Assembly: GCA_964626565.1 (NCBI GenBank)
Contig: CAZVFX010000100.1
Span: forward strand, 1 to 26,420
Length of the DNA: 26,420 nt
From: CAZVFX01 sp964626565
GTDB lineage: Bacteria > Myxococcota_A > UBA9042 > CAIXZC01
Direction of reading: 5' to 3'
This document shows, in pieces, positions 16,727 through 25,180 of this stretch. Numbering within the stretch: the first letter of the stretch is position 1; every line of letters begins with the position of its first letter. The translations under genes were made by a program, and so were the position numbers. The notes under the pieces were generated by a model. It was not told where the DNA came from and did no database searches. It saw only the letters and a list, made by a program, of their open reading frames with translations.

Positions 16727-18541
16727 ATGGTGCGTAACTACATCGGCCTGGCGGTGACTCAGCACGATCCTGCAATCGCGATAGTGAACTCGTCGGGCGA
16801 GCTGGTTTTTGCGGAAGCGATCGAGCGCTATCATCAGGTGAAGCGGGCGTGGAACTGTATCCCGGACGACGTAAACAGAATCTGTTCGCTTATCGAAGAG
16901 TACTGTGAGCCGGGATGCTCGCTGGTGTCCGCCCGTTCGTGGTCCCGCAAGATGCCGGGGATTCTGCGCAGCTTTTTCGCGACCCGCCCTGCGGTGTCGG
17001 GTTACCAGGCGATCAAAGACACCCTCGGCCGTTCGTCTCCGGATGAGGAAGCGGGCTTTGCATTCGTGGAGGACCAGGCCAGGTGGTTGTCCGCGGGTTT
17101 GGACGCCGAGCTTCACCAGGCCGGGGCCAACCTCTCGTGGCGGGTGGATCTGGAGACGAGATATGCCGGATGGGACCATGTGCGGGGTCCGGTGGAACAT
17201 CGTTCCTTCGACCACCACCTGGCTCACGCGGCCAACGCTTGTTTTTCAAGCCCCTTCGACGAGGCCGCCTGTGCAGTGATCGACGGGTATGGCGAGAAGA
17301 CGGCCACAACTTTCTGGCACCACAAAGCTGGGGACAGACCTCGTCCGGTAGGCCCGCGGCGGAAGTTGGGGTTGCCTACCAGCCTGGGCGTCTTCTACCT
17401 TATCTTGTGCCGCGCATGCGGGTTCGATCCGTACCGGGGGGAAGAGTGGAAGGTGATGGGTCTGGCCCCCTACGGAAAGGTCGACCCTAACTTGTATGAC
17501 CTGCTGCGGCCGCTGGTGCAGGTAGACGGACTGGAGCTTTGCTCAGCGTCCGACGAGGCGCGTCGCATCGGTGAGTTGCTGAGGCGCCGCCGGCCCGTCG
17601 GCTCCTCCCCTTTGGAAGCGGCAGACCTGGCTCGCACCGGACAGCAGGTGTTCTGTGAGGTGAGTGCGGAGTTGCTGAACCATTTTCATGCCCTGGGGCT
17701 CTCCGACAACCTTGTGCTGGGCGGAGGTTGCGCCTTGAACTCGGCGTGGAACGGGCAGATTCTGGGGGCAACTCCTTTCAAGGAACTGTTCGTACCCAGC
17801 GCCCCGGCGGACGACGGCAACGCTGCGGGCGCAGCCTGGCTGGCGTTCCAGGAAGACAACCCGGACGCGGCTGTCGGCGGGCGTTTGCATTCGCCCTACC
17901 TGGGCAGCAAGATGTCCCGTAAGGGGCTGGAACGACTGGTGGAATTTTCAGGTCTGTCCCCAAAACGACTGGCCGCGGACGAGATTGCCCCCACCACCGC
18001 GAAGTTGCTCGCTAAGGGCGCAATTGTGGGGTGGGTGCAGGGACGCGCAGAGTTCGGGCCGAGGGCGTTGGGCAACCGGTCGATCCTCGCAGACCCGCGG
18101 AAGGCCGATATCAAGGACCGGCTTAACGCACAGGTAAAATACCGGGAGGAATTCCGGCCCTTTGCGCCCGCTGTTCTTGAGCAGCACGGCCATGAATTTT
18201 TCGCAGACTACCAGCCCTCACCCTACATGGAGCGGGCGTTGCCCTTTCTGGCTGACGCCAAGGACCGGGTGCCCGGAGTGGTCCATGTAGACGGCACCGG
18301 CCGGCTGCAAACCGTGACCAGCGAATTTAATCCACGCTATCATGACGTAATAGCTTGCTTCGGGCAGATCACCGGCGTGCCCGTAGTGCTCAACACAAGC
18401 TTCAACGTCATGGGCAAACCGATTATCCACTCGGTTGAAGATGCCATAGCCGTATTCCAGACGTCGGGGTTGGACGCTCTGGTCATCGAAGACCTCTTGT
18501 TCGTAAAACCTCACGGACCCTATGAAGGAGGAGATGCGTGA
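16727..18541 (+). CDS. Carbamoyltransferase, NodU/TobZ family
   Basis: A 604-residue O-carbamoyltransferase. The family makes carbamoyl-adenylate from carbamoyl phosphate and ATP and transfers the carbamoyl group to a hydroxyl. The N-terminal Kae1-like domain has the metal-binding FDHHLAHAA at 161-169 (H163, H164, H167), the VIDGYGEKT loop near 184-192 and EEWKVMGLAPYG at 239-250. It continues through VLGGGCALNS and PSAPADDGNAAG. The C-terminal domain has GWVQGRAEFGPRALGNRS and VLNTSFNVMGKPI, both strongly conserved. Length is normal for the family. Relatives decorate Nod factors and antibiotics, so this gene suggests that a hydroxylated small-molecule or lipid product is tailored. Codons for GDRPR at 202-206 coincide with a dispersed repeat motif, and an inverted copy lies at 17950. 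The stop overlaps the next GTG start. Confidence 0.95.
   Translation: MVRNYIGLAVTQHDPAIAIVNSSGELVFAEAIERYHQVKRAWNCIPDDVNRICSLIEEYCEPGCSLVSARSWSRKMPGILRSFFATRPAVSGYQAIKDTLGRSSPDEEAGFAFVEDQARWLSAGLDAELHQAGANLSWRVDLETRYAGWDHVRGPVEHRSFDHHLAHAANACFSSPFDEAACAVIDGYGEKTATTFWHHKAGDRPRPVGPRRKLGLPTSLGVFYLILCRACGFDPYRGEEWKVMGLAPYGKVDPNLYDLLRPLVQVDGLELCSASDEARRIGELLRRRRPVGSSPLEAADLARTGQQVFCEVSAELLNHFHALGLSDNLVLGGGCALNSAWNGQILGATPFKELFVPSAPADDGNAAGAAWLAFQEDNPDAAVGGRLHSPYLGSKMSRKGLERLVEFSGLSPKRLAADEIAPTTAKLLAKGAIVGWVQGRAEFGPRALGNRSILADPRKADIKDRLNAQVKYREEFRPFAPAVLEQHGHEFFADYQPSPYMERALPFLADAKDRVPGVVHVDGTGRLQTVTSEFNPRYHDVIACFGQITGVPVVLNTSFNVMGKPIIHSVEDAIAVFQTSGLDALVIEDLLFVKPHGPYEGGDA
17330..17343 (+). repeat. 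Dispersed motif GGGGACAGACCT(CG), exact copy
   Basis: Exact copy encoding GDRPR at residues 202-206 of the carbamoyltransferase, in a loop that varies in the family. It is in the same codon frame as the copy at 10021. Confidence 0.7.
17950..17961 (-). repeat. Dispersed motif GGGGACAGACCT, inverted exact copy
   Basis: AGGTCTGTCCCC on the plus strand, 620 bases from the copy at 17330 and in opposite orientation, within the same carbamoyltransferase gene. Confidence 0.65.
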
Positions 18542-19086
18542 ACAGCGAGGAACTACATTTTCACTATGTGTGCACCCACGATGAGGCGCACCGCATCGCT
18601 GATGGAAGCGAGCGCTACTGGGTTTCCAACTGCGGTTGCCGGGAGCCCAGGGGAGATTGCCAACGCTCCCGCATGGACGTGTGCCTGTTCCTCAAGCCCG
18701 ACATGGGCGGTACCGGGTCCGGATTCAAGGAAGTGGACCGTGACTTCGTTGACGGCATCTTCGCCGAAGCCAGGCGAAAGCGTCTCGTTGCCCGGCCGTT
18801 CCGGGATGATGCGGACCAGAGCAAGGCCCAGGGGCTGTGCTTCTGTTGCGATTGCTGTTGTGCATACTTCCTCAATCCGGGCGAGGCTTGCGGCAAAGGC
18901 AGCGAAATCGAAGCAACTGATCTGGAAGGATGTGTCGCTTGCGGCAATTGCGTGAACCAATGCTATTTTGACGCCCGTGCCTTGGGCGACGAAGTGGTGG
19001 TGGTGGATGCAAAGGCCTGCTACGGTTGCGGCCTTTGCGTCGATGTCTGTCCCAGCCGGTGCATAGAAATGAAGGCCCGTACATAG
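18538..19086 (+). CDS. Cys-rich ferredoxin-type protein with two [4Fe-4S] motifs
   Basis: A 182-residue electron carrier. The C-terminal part has two typical cluster motifs: C132, C135, C138, C142 (CVACGNCVNQC) and C161, C164, C167, C171 followed by Pro (CYGCGLCVDVCP). Upstream, residues 101-108 form the rare run CFCCDCCC, and N-terminal cysteines occur at 32, 34, 41 and 49 (NCGCR and CQRSRMDVC). A further cluster or metal site is therefore possible. It could feed electrons to the activase/dehydratase or the radical SAM enzymes, or accept them from the acyl-CoA dehydrogenase; the partner is inferred from position. The GTG start overlaps the carbamoyltransferase stop (GTGA), with AAGGAGG upstream. 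Confidence 0.9.
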   Translation: MNSEELHFHYVCTHDEAHRIADGSERYWVSNCGCREPRGDCQRSRMDVCLFLKPDMGGTGSGFKEVDRDFVDGIFAEARRKRLVARPFRDDADQSKAQGLCFCCDCCCAYFLNPGEACGKGSEIEATDLEGCVACGNCVNQCYFDARALGDEVVVVDAKACYGCGLCVDVCPSRCIEMKART

Positions 19087-19121
19087 CCTGGAGTTGAGAA
19101 GACTACCTGCGGAGGCGAACC

Positions 19122-20813
19122 ATGTTGCTGAATCCGAAAAGCGGAGTTCGGGACTACCCTGATGAGCGAAGCCGGGAGATCATGCTCAAAACCATCGAGT
19201 TCTTCGAAAAGAAGGGCCTGGCCAAGGTCAAGGAGGACGACCACGAGCGTACCTGGTACGCGGACTTCATCGAGTTCTGCAAAGAGAACGGTATCTTTCA
19301 CACCATGCTTACTCCCACCGAGTTTGGCGAAGGGTGTCGGTGGGACACCTGGCGGAACTGCGAGTTCAACGAGATCCTCGGGTTTTACGGGCTGGCCTAC
19401 TGGTACACCTGGCAAGTTACCATTCTGGGCCTCGGGCCCATCTGGATGGGTGACAATGAGGAGGTGAAGAAGCAAACCGCGGCCGCGCTGAAGGACGGCC
19501 ACATCTTCGCGTTCGGCCTTTCCGAGCAGGGCCACGGCGCGGACCTGTATTCCAGCGAAATGACGCTCCACCCTCAAGCGGACGGCACATACCTTGCGCG
19601 GGGTGAAAAATACTACATCGGCAACGGCAATGAAGCGGCGCTGGTGTCGATCTTCGGCAAGTTCGCGGACAGCGGCGACTATGTGTTCTTCGTGGTGGAC
19701 CCAAAGCACGAGAAATACGAGTGCGTGAAGAACGTGTGCAACTCCCAGAACTATGTTGCTCACCTCGCTCTTCACGATTACCCCATAACCGACGCTGAGA
19801 TCCTGTCGCGGGGCCGCGACGCCTGGGATAGCTCCCTCAACACCGTGAACGTTGGAAAATTCAACCTGGGCTGGGCTTCCATCGGCATTTGCACCCACGC
19901 TTTTTCCGAATCGATAAATCACGCTTCCTCAAGGCGCCTGTTTGACCACCAGGTCACGGATTTCCCCCACATCAAGCAGTTCTTCACCGACGCGTACTGC
20001 CGTCTGGTGGCCATGAAGCTGTTCGCGCTGCGGGGGGCCGACTATATGCGCAGCGCTTCCCTTGAAGACCGGCGCTACCTCCTCTACGACCCCATGGTGA
20101 AGATGAAGGTGACCATGCAGGGTGAAGAGGTGATCAACCTGCTGTGGGACATCATCGCGGCCAAGGGATTCGAAAACGACATGTACTTCGAAATGGCGGC
20201 CCGGGACATCCGCGCCTTGCCCAAGCTTGAAGGCACCGTCCATGTGAATATGGCCCTCATCATCAAGTTCATGAAGAATTTTTACTTCAACCCCGGTGAG
20301 TTTCCCGAGGTTGGGGAGATGCGTGAACCACAACACGACGCGTTCCTGTTCGCGCAAGGCCCCACCAAGGGACTTGGCCGTATCAAGTTCCACGACTACC
20401 GGAAGGTGTACAACCGGTTTGACCTGCCCAACATCCGCATCTTCAAGAAGCAGATCGCGACGTTCAAGAAACTGCTGGTCGCGGCGCGGCCCAACAAAGA
20501 GCAGATCAAGGACATCGATTTCCTCCTCATCCTCGGAGAGATTTTTACCCTCGCTGTTTATGGGCAGCTGATCCTTGAGAACGCGCCCGTGCACAAGATT
20601 TCAGAGGACGTACTGGATCAGATATTTGACTTCATGGTGCGGGATTTCTCTAAGTTCGGGCTTCAGTTGTATTCCAAAACCTCAAGTACTGCATTACAGC
20701 GGCTTCTCTGTCGAAGGATGATTCGCAAGCCCGCGGTGGACCAGGCTCGGTTCCAACGAGTCTGGACCGAACACGTGTACTCCTTGAATGAGACCTATCG
20801 CATGAACGAGTAG
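19122..20813 (+). CDS. Acyl-CoA dehydrogenase, long form
   Basis: A 563-residue flavoprotein of the acyl-CoA dehydrogenase superfamily, which would introduce an alpha,beta double bond into an acyl thioester. FAFGLSEQGHGADL at 129-142 matches the flavin/substrate loop of the middle domain, and YYIGNGNEA follows it. In the C-terminal helical domain RDIRALPKLEGT places E370 where many members have the catalytic base (the EGT motif). It is about 180 residues longer than short-chain enzymes; the helical extension after residue 385 recalls the long FadE/VLCAD-type forms. The ATG at 19122 has GGAGG six bases upstream, 35 bases after the ferredoxin gene. Neighbouring ferredoxin and dehydratase suggest a non-standard acyl or acyl-carrier substrate instead of routine beta-oxidation, since no hydratase or thiolase is present. 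Confidence 0.92.
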   Translation: MLLNPKSGVRDYPDERSREIMLKTIEFFEKKGLAKVKEDDHERTWYADFIEFCKENGIFHTMLTPTEFGEGCRWDTWRNCEFNEILGFYGLAYWYTWQVTILGLGPIWMGDNEEVKKQTAAALKDGHIFAFGLSEQGHGADLYSSEMTLHPQADGTYLARGEKYYIGNGNEAALVSIFGKFADSGDYVFFVVDPKHEKYECVKNVCNSQNYVAHLALHDYPITDAEILSRGRDAWDSSLNTVNVGKFNLGWASIGICTHAFSESINHASSRRLFDHQVTDFPHIKQFFTDAYCRLVAMKLFALRGADYMRSASLEDRRYLLYDPMVKMKVTMQGEEVINLLWDIIAAKGFENDMYFEMAARDIRALPKLEGTVHVNMALIIKFMKNFYFNPGEFPEVGEMREPQHDAFLFAQGPTKGLGRIKFHDYRKVYNRFDLPNIRIFKKQIATFKKLLVAARPNKEQIKDIDFLLILGEIFTLAVYGQLILENAPVHKISEDVLDQIFDFMVRDFSKFGLQLYSKTSSTALQRLLCRRMIRKPAVDQARFQRVWTEHVYSLNETYRMNE

Positions 20814-20876
20814 TACCGCTTGAGTCCCGGCCGTGGTATTCTGCGGGTATGTAGTTGGCTTGTTGGAGGGTTTAGT

Positions 20877-22361
20877 ATGTGGGTTGTGCTGTTCGTGTTT
20901 GCCGGCGCAGCCGTAGGCCTTTTCTGGCCCCGCTCCCGTCATTCGCTTCCTGCCACAGCCGGACTTGTGGTCTTGGCCGTGGCTACTGCCACAGCGTTGT
21001 GGGGATTGGTGCGGCATACCGCCAATCTTCCCCGCTCCGGTACCCCGGTGGCTGACCAGCGCGAACTGCTCTACCAGGGAATTGCCGTCGACCACGACCG
21101 AGCGCTCATGGCCGCGGGAGAGAGTCTGGTGCGTCTTGACTTGAAGTCGGGCGTGATTGTCGACTCTTTCACCGGCAAGCTGGGCCCGGTGCTTACCAGC
21201 GCGTCGTCGAACGGAGAGCTGACGTTGCTGACCTATCACGACGGCCCGGACAAGGGCGGCTGGGCGTTGCTGGGAGCTGACGACTGGATAGTGCCGCCCC
21301 ACTTCACCGGCCCCGGCGGGGAGGTGACTCGAGGCCACTGGGACGCTGACCTCGGCCGGTTTGCGCTCACGACACCGTTTTACGATCCCGACGTCCCGCC
21401 GGTGGCCAACCAGGAACCGGGCCTCGATGATGTTGACAAGATGCTGATGCACTCAGTGCGCTTTGAGTACGTGAACACAAAGGGTGAGGTGAGTGCCGGT
21501 GGGGTCATGCGAATCAAGAGCCCTATCGACATCGGCGGACTGCAGGGCGTTTGTCGAAAAGGCAGCCGACTCGCCGCAGACTTCATGGGTGAGGACTACT
21601 GCTTCCTGCAGGCTACTGAAGAGTCCTCCACATACCTGTGCGTTGAGCCGGGGGATGAGGAGTGGGGGCTGCTGGCTTGTCCTGAGCACATTCCTTCAGT
21701 CTTTCAGCACCGGGGGTGGATCACCGCGGCAGGCCCCGAGTTGTTGCCTGAGCCGCCTTCCCAGTTGGTTGGCACCGCCCCATTGGCTTCCCGCTACAGT
21801 GTGCGGTTCGGCCCTGAGGGACCGAGAGGAGATGTGTCGTTCTGGACCACGGAGTCCGGGTTTCTGGTGCCGGTAGCCAACGGTTTCGTTGCGGTCTCCC
21901 TCGTCGAGGACGAAGCGGCGTCAGAGTTGGGGCATGTGGAGTGGGAGACCCGGGTCGATTTTCTAGACCCGGCCGGAGCAGTGCGGGAGAGCAGGTTCGT
22001 GCGCACCTTCGGACCGGCCGGGTTTGTTTTTGCAAATGGACCGGAGGTGGTGTTGATTGACCACAGCGCGACCGAGATTGCGAGATTCTCTGCAGACACT
22101 TTTGAGCGTATCGACGACCCCGGCGCGGTCACCGCGGTGCTGGATCGGCTGCGGGTGTGGGGCGGGGTGAGCCACACTTTCGAACTGTTGCTCGCCTACT
22201 CCCTCTTCGGGATGGTCTGCCTGTTGGGCTTCATCCCCGTGGAACTGGCCCGACGCAGGGGAAGGGAGCGGTTCCTGACCGTGCAACGGCTTTCGCTGAT
22301 CTACCTGATTGTGGCGCTGCCGATTCTGGCGGAAACCATCGAGACCATCTGGCACTTGTAG
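20877..22361 (+). CDS. Membrane protein of unknown function with extracytoplasmic domain
   Basis: I do not recognise this 494-residue protein. It begins with two membrane segments (about residues 1-16 and 24-44). A long soluble middle follows, with repeated strand-like stretches such as SLVRLDLKSGVIVDSFTG and FFWP-free aromatic strands, which could form a beta-propeller-like fold. Two more membrane segments end the protein (LLLAYSLFGMVCLLGF and LIYLIVALPILAE). The ATG at 20877 is preferred because GGAGGG precedes it at a good distance; a TTG at 20820, seven bases after the previous stop, lacks one. It follows the acyl-CoA dehydrogenase by 63 bases on the same strand, so it may be the last gene of the cluster. 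Its 3' end converges with EF-G across 12 bases. Confidence 0.8.
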   Translation: MWVVLFVFAGAAVGLFWPRSRHSLPATAGLVVLAVATATALWGLVRHTANLPRSGTPVADQRELLYQGIAVDHDRALMAAGESLVRLDLKSGVIVDSFTGKLGPVLTSASSNGELTLLTYHDGPDKGGWALLGADDWIVPPHFTGPGGEVTRGHWDADLGRFALTTPFYDPDVPPVANQEPGLDDVDKMLMHSVRFEYVNTKGEVSAGGVMRIKSPIDIGGLQGVCRKGSRLAADFMGEDYCFLQATEESSTYLCVEPGDEEWGLLACPEHIPSVFQHRGWITAAGPELLPEPPSQLVGTAPLASRYSVRFGPEGPRGDVSFWTTESGFLVPVANGFVAVSLVEDEAASELGHVEWETRVDFLDPAGAVRESRFVRTFGPAGFVFANGPEVVLIDHSATEIARFSADTFERIDDPGAVTAVLDRLRVWGGVSHTFELLLAYSLFGMVCLLGFIPVELARRRGRERFLTVQRLSLIYLIVALPILAETIETIWHL

Positions 22362-22373
22362 GGTGCTGCCGGG

Positions 22374-24437
22374 TTACTGTTTTTTGCGTTCTTCTATGAT
22401 CTTTTCCTGCACCGCGGCGGGCACAGGCTGGTAGGAATGAAACTCCATCGCGAAGCTGGCGCGGCCGCTGGTCATGGTTCTTAGCGGTGTGGCGTACCCG
22501 AACATCTCCGCTAGTGGAACCAGGGCGTTGAGCTTCTGGGAGCCCTTGCGGAAACGACGCATGGATCCCACTTTTCCCCGACGGGAACCAAGATCGCCGA
22601 CCACATCGCCAATGTGGTCGTCGGGGGTGTTGATCTCCACCTTCATCACCGGCTCGAGGATGCGAGGAGCGCTTTGCGCCACCGCCTTCTTGAAGCACGC
22701 AGCAGACGCAGTGCGAAAGGCCATGTCGGAAGAGTCGACAGCGTGGAAACCTCCGTCCACCAGCCTGGCGCTTACTCCCAACACGGGATAGCCCGCGAGC
22801 ACCCCTTTGACCATCGCGTCCTGAATGCCCCTTTTCACAGATGGGAAGTACTCCGAAGGCACCACACCGCCCCTGATCTTCTCTTCGAAGTGGAACAGGT
22901 TGTCGTCCGACGGCTCAAACTCGATGACCACGTGGGCGAACTGGCCGTGGCCGCCAGTCTGTTTCACGTGGCGGTGTTCGATGGCAACGGCTTTGCCCAT
23001 GGCTTCCCGGTAGGACACGGATGGGACTCCAACCTTGCACTCAACTCCGAACTCGGTGCGCAGTCGGTCCACAAGCACCTCGAGGTGCAGTTCGCCCATG
23101 CCGCCGAGGAGTGTTTCCGACGTTTCGCTGTCATAAGTGACGGTAAACGAGGGGTCTTCGGCAGCCAGCTTGCGCAGCGATTTTGCCAGCTTCTCATCTT
23201 CCTTCTGGGTGGCTCCGGCGACGCGTACCGCGATCACCGTCTCCGGCACTCGGATGGACTCGAGCAGAAGTCGGGCCTCCTTATCGCAGAGGGTATCGCC
23301 GGTGGCAGTCTTCTTCAACCCGACGAGGGCCACAATGTCACCGGCTTCCACCCGACTCATATCCTGCCGTTCGCGGGCTTTGATACGCATGATCCTGCCC
23401 ACCCGTTCCTTGCCCTTGCGGCGGCTGTTCCATACGGTGTCCCCCGCGGCGATAGAGCCGGAGTAGACCCGTACGAAAATCTGTTGCCCCACATAGGGGT
23501 CGTGGATGATCTTGAACGCCAGCGCGGAAAACGGGTCGGATACGCATGGATTCCGAGTATGGGTGCGGCTCTCCATTTCCGTGTCCAGCCCCACTACCGC
23601 GCCCACATCCAGGGGCGAAGGCAGGTAGTCGACGATCGCGTCCAACAGCAACTGCATACCGCTGTTGCGGAATGCAGCACCTGCGAACACCGGCACCATG
23701 ACCATGCGGGCCACTGCGCTGCGGGTGGCCTCGGTGATTTCCTCTTCAGTGAATTCCTTGCCGTCAAGATAGGCAGCCATGAATTCATCATCGAACTCGG
23801 ACAGCGACTCCAGCATCTCCGTCCGTTTGGTTTCAACCTCGCCAGCCAGGTCCGCCGGCACCGGAATTTCGGTGCGCTCGAACCCTTCGTACAGATATGC
23901 TTTCTGGTCAACCAGGTCAACAACGCCGGTGAAGACGTCGCCCTTCATGATCGGCACCTGATACGCCACTGCATTGGCGTCAAGCATTTCCCGCATGCCC
24001 TCGATCGCGCCGTAGAAATCGGCTCCGGGCCTGTCCATCTTGTTAATGAACGCGAGGCGGGGCACGCGGTGAAGATCTGCCTGTCCCCACACCGTTTCCG
24101 ATTGAGGCTCCACGCCGCCCACTGCGCAGAAGACGGCGACCATGCCGTCGAGGACCCGCAGGGAACGCTCCACTTCCAAAGTGAAGTCCACGTGGCCCGG
24201 TGTGTCGATGAGGTTCACCCGGCAGTCCCGCCAGTTGCAGGATATGGCCGCGGACGCAATTGTGATGCCCCGCTCCTGCTCCTGCTTCATGAAATCCATG
24301 GTAGCCTGTCCGTCGTGGACTTCCCCCAACTTCCGAGTTACTCCGGCCAGAAACAGAATACGTTCAGTTACTGTTGTTTTGCCCGCGTCGATGTGCGCCG
24401 CGATGCCGATGTTGCGAATTCTAGACAGCCCGTTCAT
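22374..24437 (-). CDS. fusA: Translation elongation factor G
   Basis: Ribosomal translocase GTPase, 687 residues, normal family length. The GTPase motifs are AHIDAGKTT at 14-22 (G1), DTPGHVDFT (G3) and NKMD (G4), with VPVFAGAAFRNSG in place of the usual GSAFKNKG. Domains II to V follow in order, including GGMGELHLEV and the domain IV loop QTGGHGQF. The ATG at 24437 is chosen because it begins directly before the GTPase fold and has GGAGA upstream; the frame stays open upstream to 24638, but that extension has no EF-G similarity. The gene stands alone, away from any ribosomal-protein or tuf genes, so it may be a second EF-G paralogue (such as an spdEFG or EF-G2 type) and not the str-operon copy. 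Sequence alone does not settle this. Confidence 0.93.
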   Translation of the reverse strand: MNGLSRIRNIGIAAHIDAGKTTVTERILFLAGVTRKLGEVHDGQATMDFMKQEQERGITIASAAISCNWRDCRVNLIDTPGHVDFTLEVERSLRVLDGMVAVFCAVGGVEPQSETVWGQADLHRVPRLAFINKMDRPGADFYGAIEGMREMLDANAVAYQVPIMKGDVFTGVVDLVDQKAYLYEGFERTEIPVPADLAGEVETKRTEMLESLSEFDDEFMAAYLDGKEFTEEEITEATRSAVARMVMVPVFAGAAFRNSGMQLLLDAIVDYLPSPLDVGAVVGLDTEMESRTHTRNPCVSDPFSALAFKIIHDPYVGQQIFVRVYSGSIAAGDTVWNSRRKGKERVGRIMRIKARERQDMSRVEAGDIVALVGLKKTATGDTLCDKEARLLLESIRVPETVIAVRVAGATQKEDEKLAKSLRKLAAEDPSFTVTYDSETSETLLGGMGELHLEVLVDRLRTEFGVECKVGVPSVSYREAMGKAVAIEHRHVKQTGGHGQFAHVVIEFEPSDDNLFHFEEKIRGGVVPSEYFPSVKRGIQDAMVKGVLAGYPVLGVSARLVDGGFHAVDSSDMAFRTASAACFKKAVAQSAPRILEPVMKVEINTPDDHIGDVVGDLGSRRGKVGSMRRFRKGSQKLNALVPLAEMFGYATPLRTMTSGRASFAMEFHSYQPVPAAVQEKIIEERKKQ

Positions 24438-24454
24438 CTTCTCTCCAAACGTCC

Positions 24455-24472
24455 CGCCGGCGTCTTCCGGCG
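24455..24472. other. Perfect hairpin in the EF-G 5' leader
   Basis: CGCCGG at 24455-24460 pairs perfectly with CCGGCG at 24467-24472 around a six-base loop. It lies in the predicted 5' untranslated region of the EF-G mRNA, 17 bases from the start codon, and could affect translation initiation. It has no T-tract. Confidence 0.3.
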
Positions 24473-24486
24473 ATTTAAGTGGGCGG

Positions 24487-24515
24487 ATTGTGCGGATGGA
24501 GGGTGCCGAAGTCAA
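24487..24515 (-). promoter_or_regulatory. Candidate sigma-70-like promoter for EF-G
   Basis: On the minus strand TTGACT (24515-24510) and CACAAT (24492-24487) are 17 bases apart, matching the consensus in five and four of six positions. Transcription would begin near 24480, giving a leader of about 43 bases before the ATG at 24437. Confidence 0.45.
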
Positions 24516-24638
24516 GGGAAAACACCGGACAGGCGCACAGTGCGTGCTTCTAAGACAGGTGTGGTTTGGCCTTGACACCGCCGCTGTCGAGCCGCGAAGA
24601 TCGCCATGGCTGGACAACTGCTGCCCGTGGAGGCCCAA

Positions 24639-25178
24639 ATGAGAACGTCAGTCGCGATTATCGGCCTGTTCGCGTTGCTCGCACCCTTGAGCGCACATGC
24701 CACCGCGCAAATGGGGGACATTCTGGTGTACAAGGGAGAAAGAGTGAGCATCTATACCAACCCCCTGGAAATGTACTTCTCGGACAAGAATCCGAGGCCC
24801 AATGACCTTTTCCCATCTGTCTGCACCGCCAGTTGGAGGGGATATCAGGCGAGCTGGAAGATTGAGGATGGTTACCTTTATCTCGAAAGACTGGTGGAGG
24901 GCACTTGTGGGCCCGATGCAAAGGAGATTCCCCTCGAAAAGGTGTTCCCGGATCAGAAAGGCCCGGTGAAGGCAACCTGGTTCACCGGCTCCTTGAGGAT
25001 TCCCCGGGGCAAGCAACTCAAGTACGTGCACATGGGCTACGAGTCGGTGTACGAAAAAGAGCTGTTCATCACCATCGAGGCGGGGAAGGTCGTGAAGGAA
25101 GAGACCATCGATAATTCTCCCAAAAAGAAACCGGCTCCGGACAAAAAGGACGCTCCGGTGAAAGAGAAGAAGAAGTAG
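24639..25178 (+). CDS. Exported protein of unknown function
   Basis: A 179-residue protein with a clear signal peptide (IIGLFALLAPLSAHATA, likely cleaved after residue 21 or so). The mature part begins QMGDILVYKGERVSIYTNPLE and contains SWRGYQASWKIEDGYLYLE. Small secreted or periplasmic proteins with a similar NPLE...WRGY...LYL pattern occur in other bacteria, but no function is known to me. The C-terminus is a Lys/Pro/Asp-rich tail (KKKPAPDKKDAPVKEKKK), probably disordered. The ATG at 24639 has GGAGG five bases upstream and is preferred over one at 24606 that would add eleven residues before the signal peptide. The next gene starts two bases after its stop, so the two are probably co-transcribed. 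Confidence 0.8.
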   Translation: MRTSVAIIGLFALLAPLSAHATAQMGDILVYKGERVSIYTNPLEMYFSDKNPRPNDLFPSVCTASWRGYQASWKIEDGYLYLERLVEGTCGPDAKEIPLEKVFPDQKGPVKATWFTGSLRIPRGKQLKYVHMGYESVYEKELFITIEAGKVVKEETIDNSPKKKPAPDKKDAPVKEKKK

Positions 25179-25180
25179 TA

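Noticed and set aside
22614..24575. A 653-codon open frame on the plus strand opposite EF-G
   Set aside because: It is antisense to a complete, well-conserved EF-G, shows no recognisable domain, and is His/Val-rich in the way expected from the complement of a GC-rich gene.
24438..24638. N-terminal extension of EF-G by 67 residues
   Set aside because: The extra residues have no EF-G similarity and include the candidate promoter; a good ribosome site and the GTPase fold both point to the ATG at 24437.
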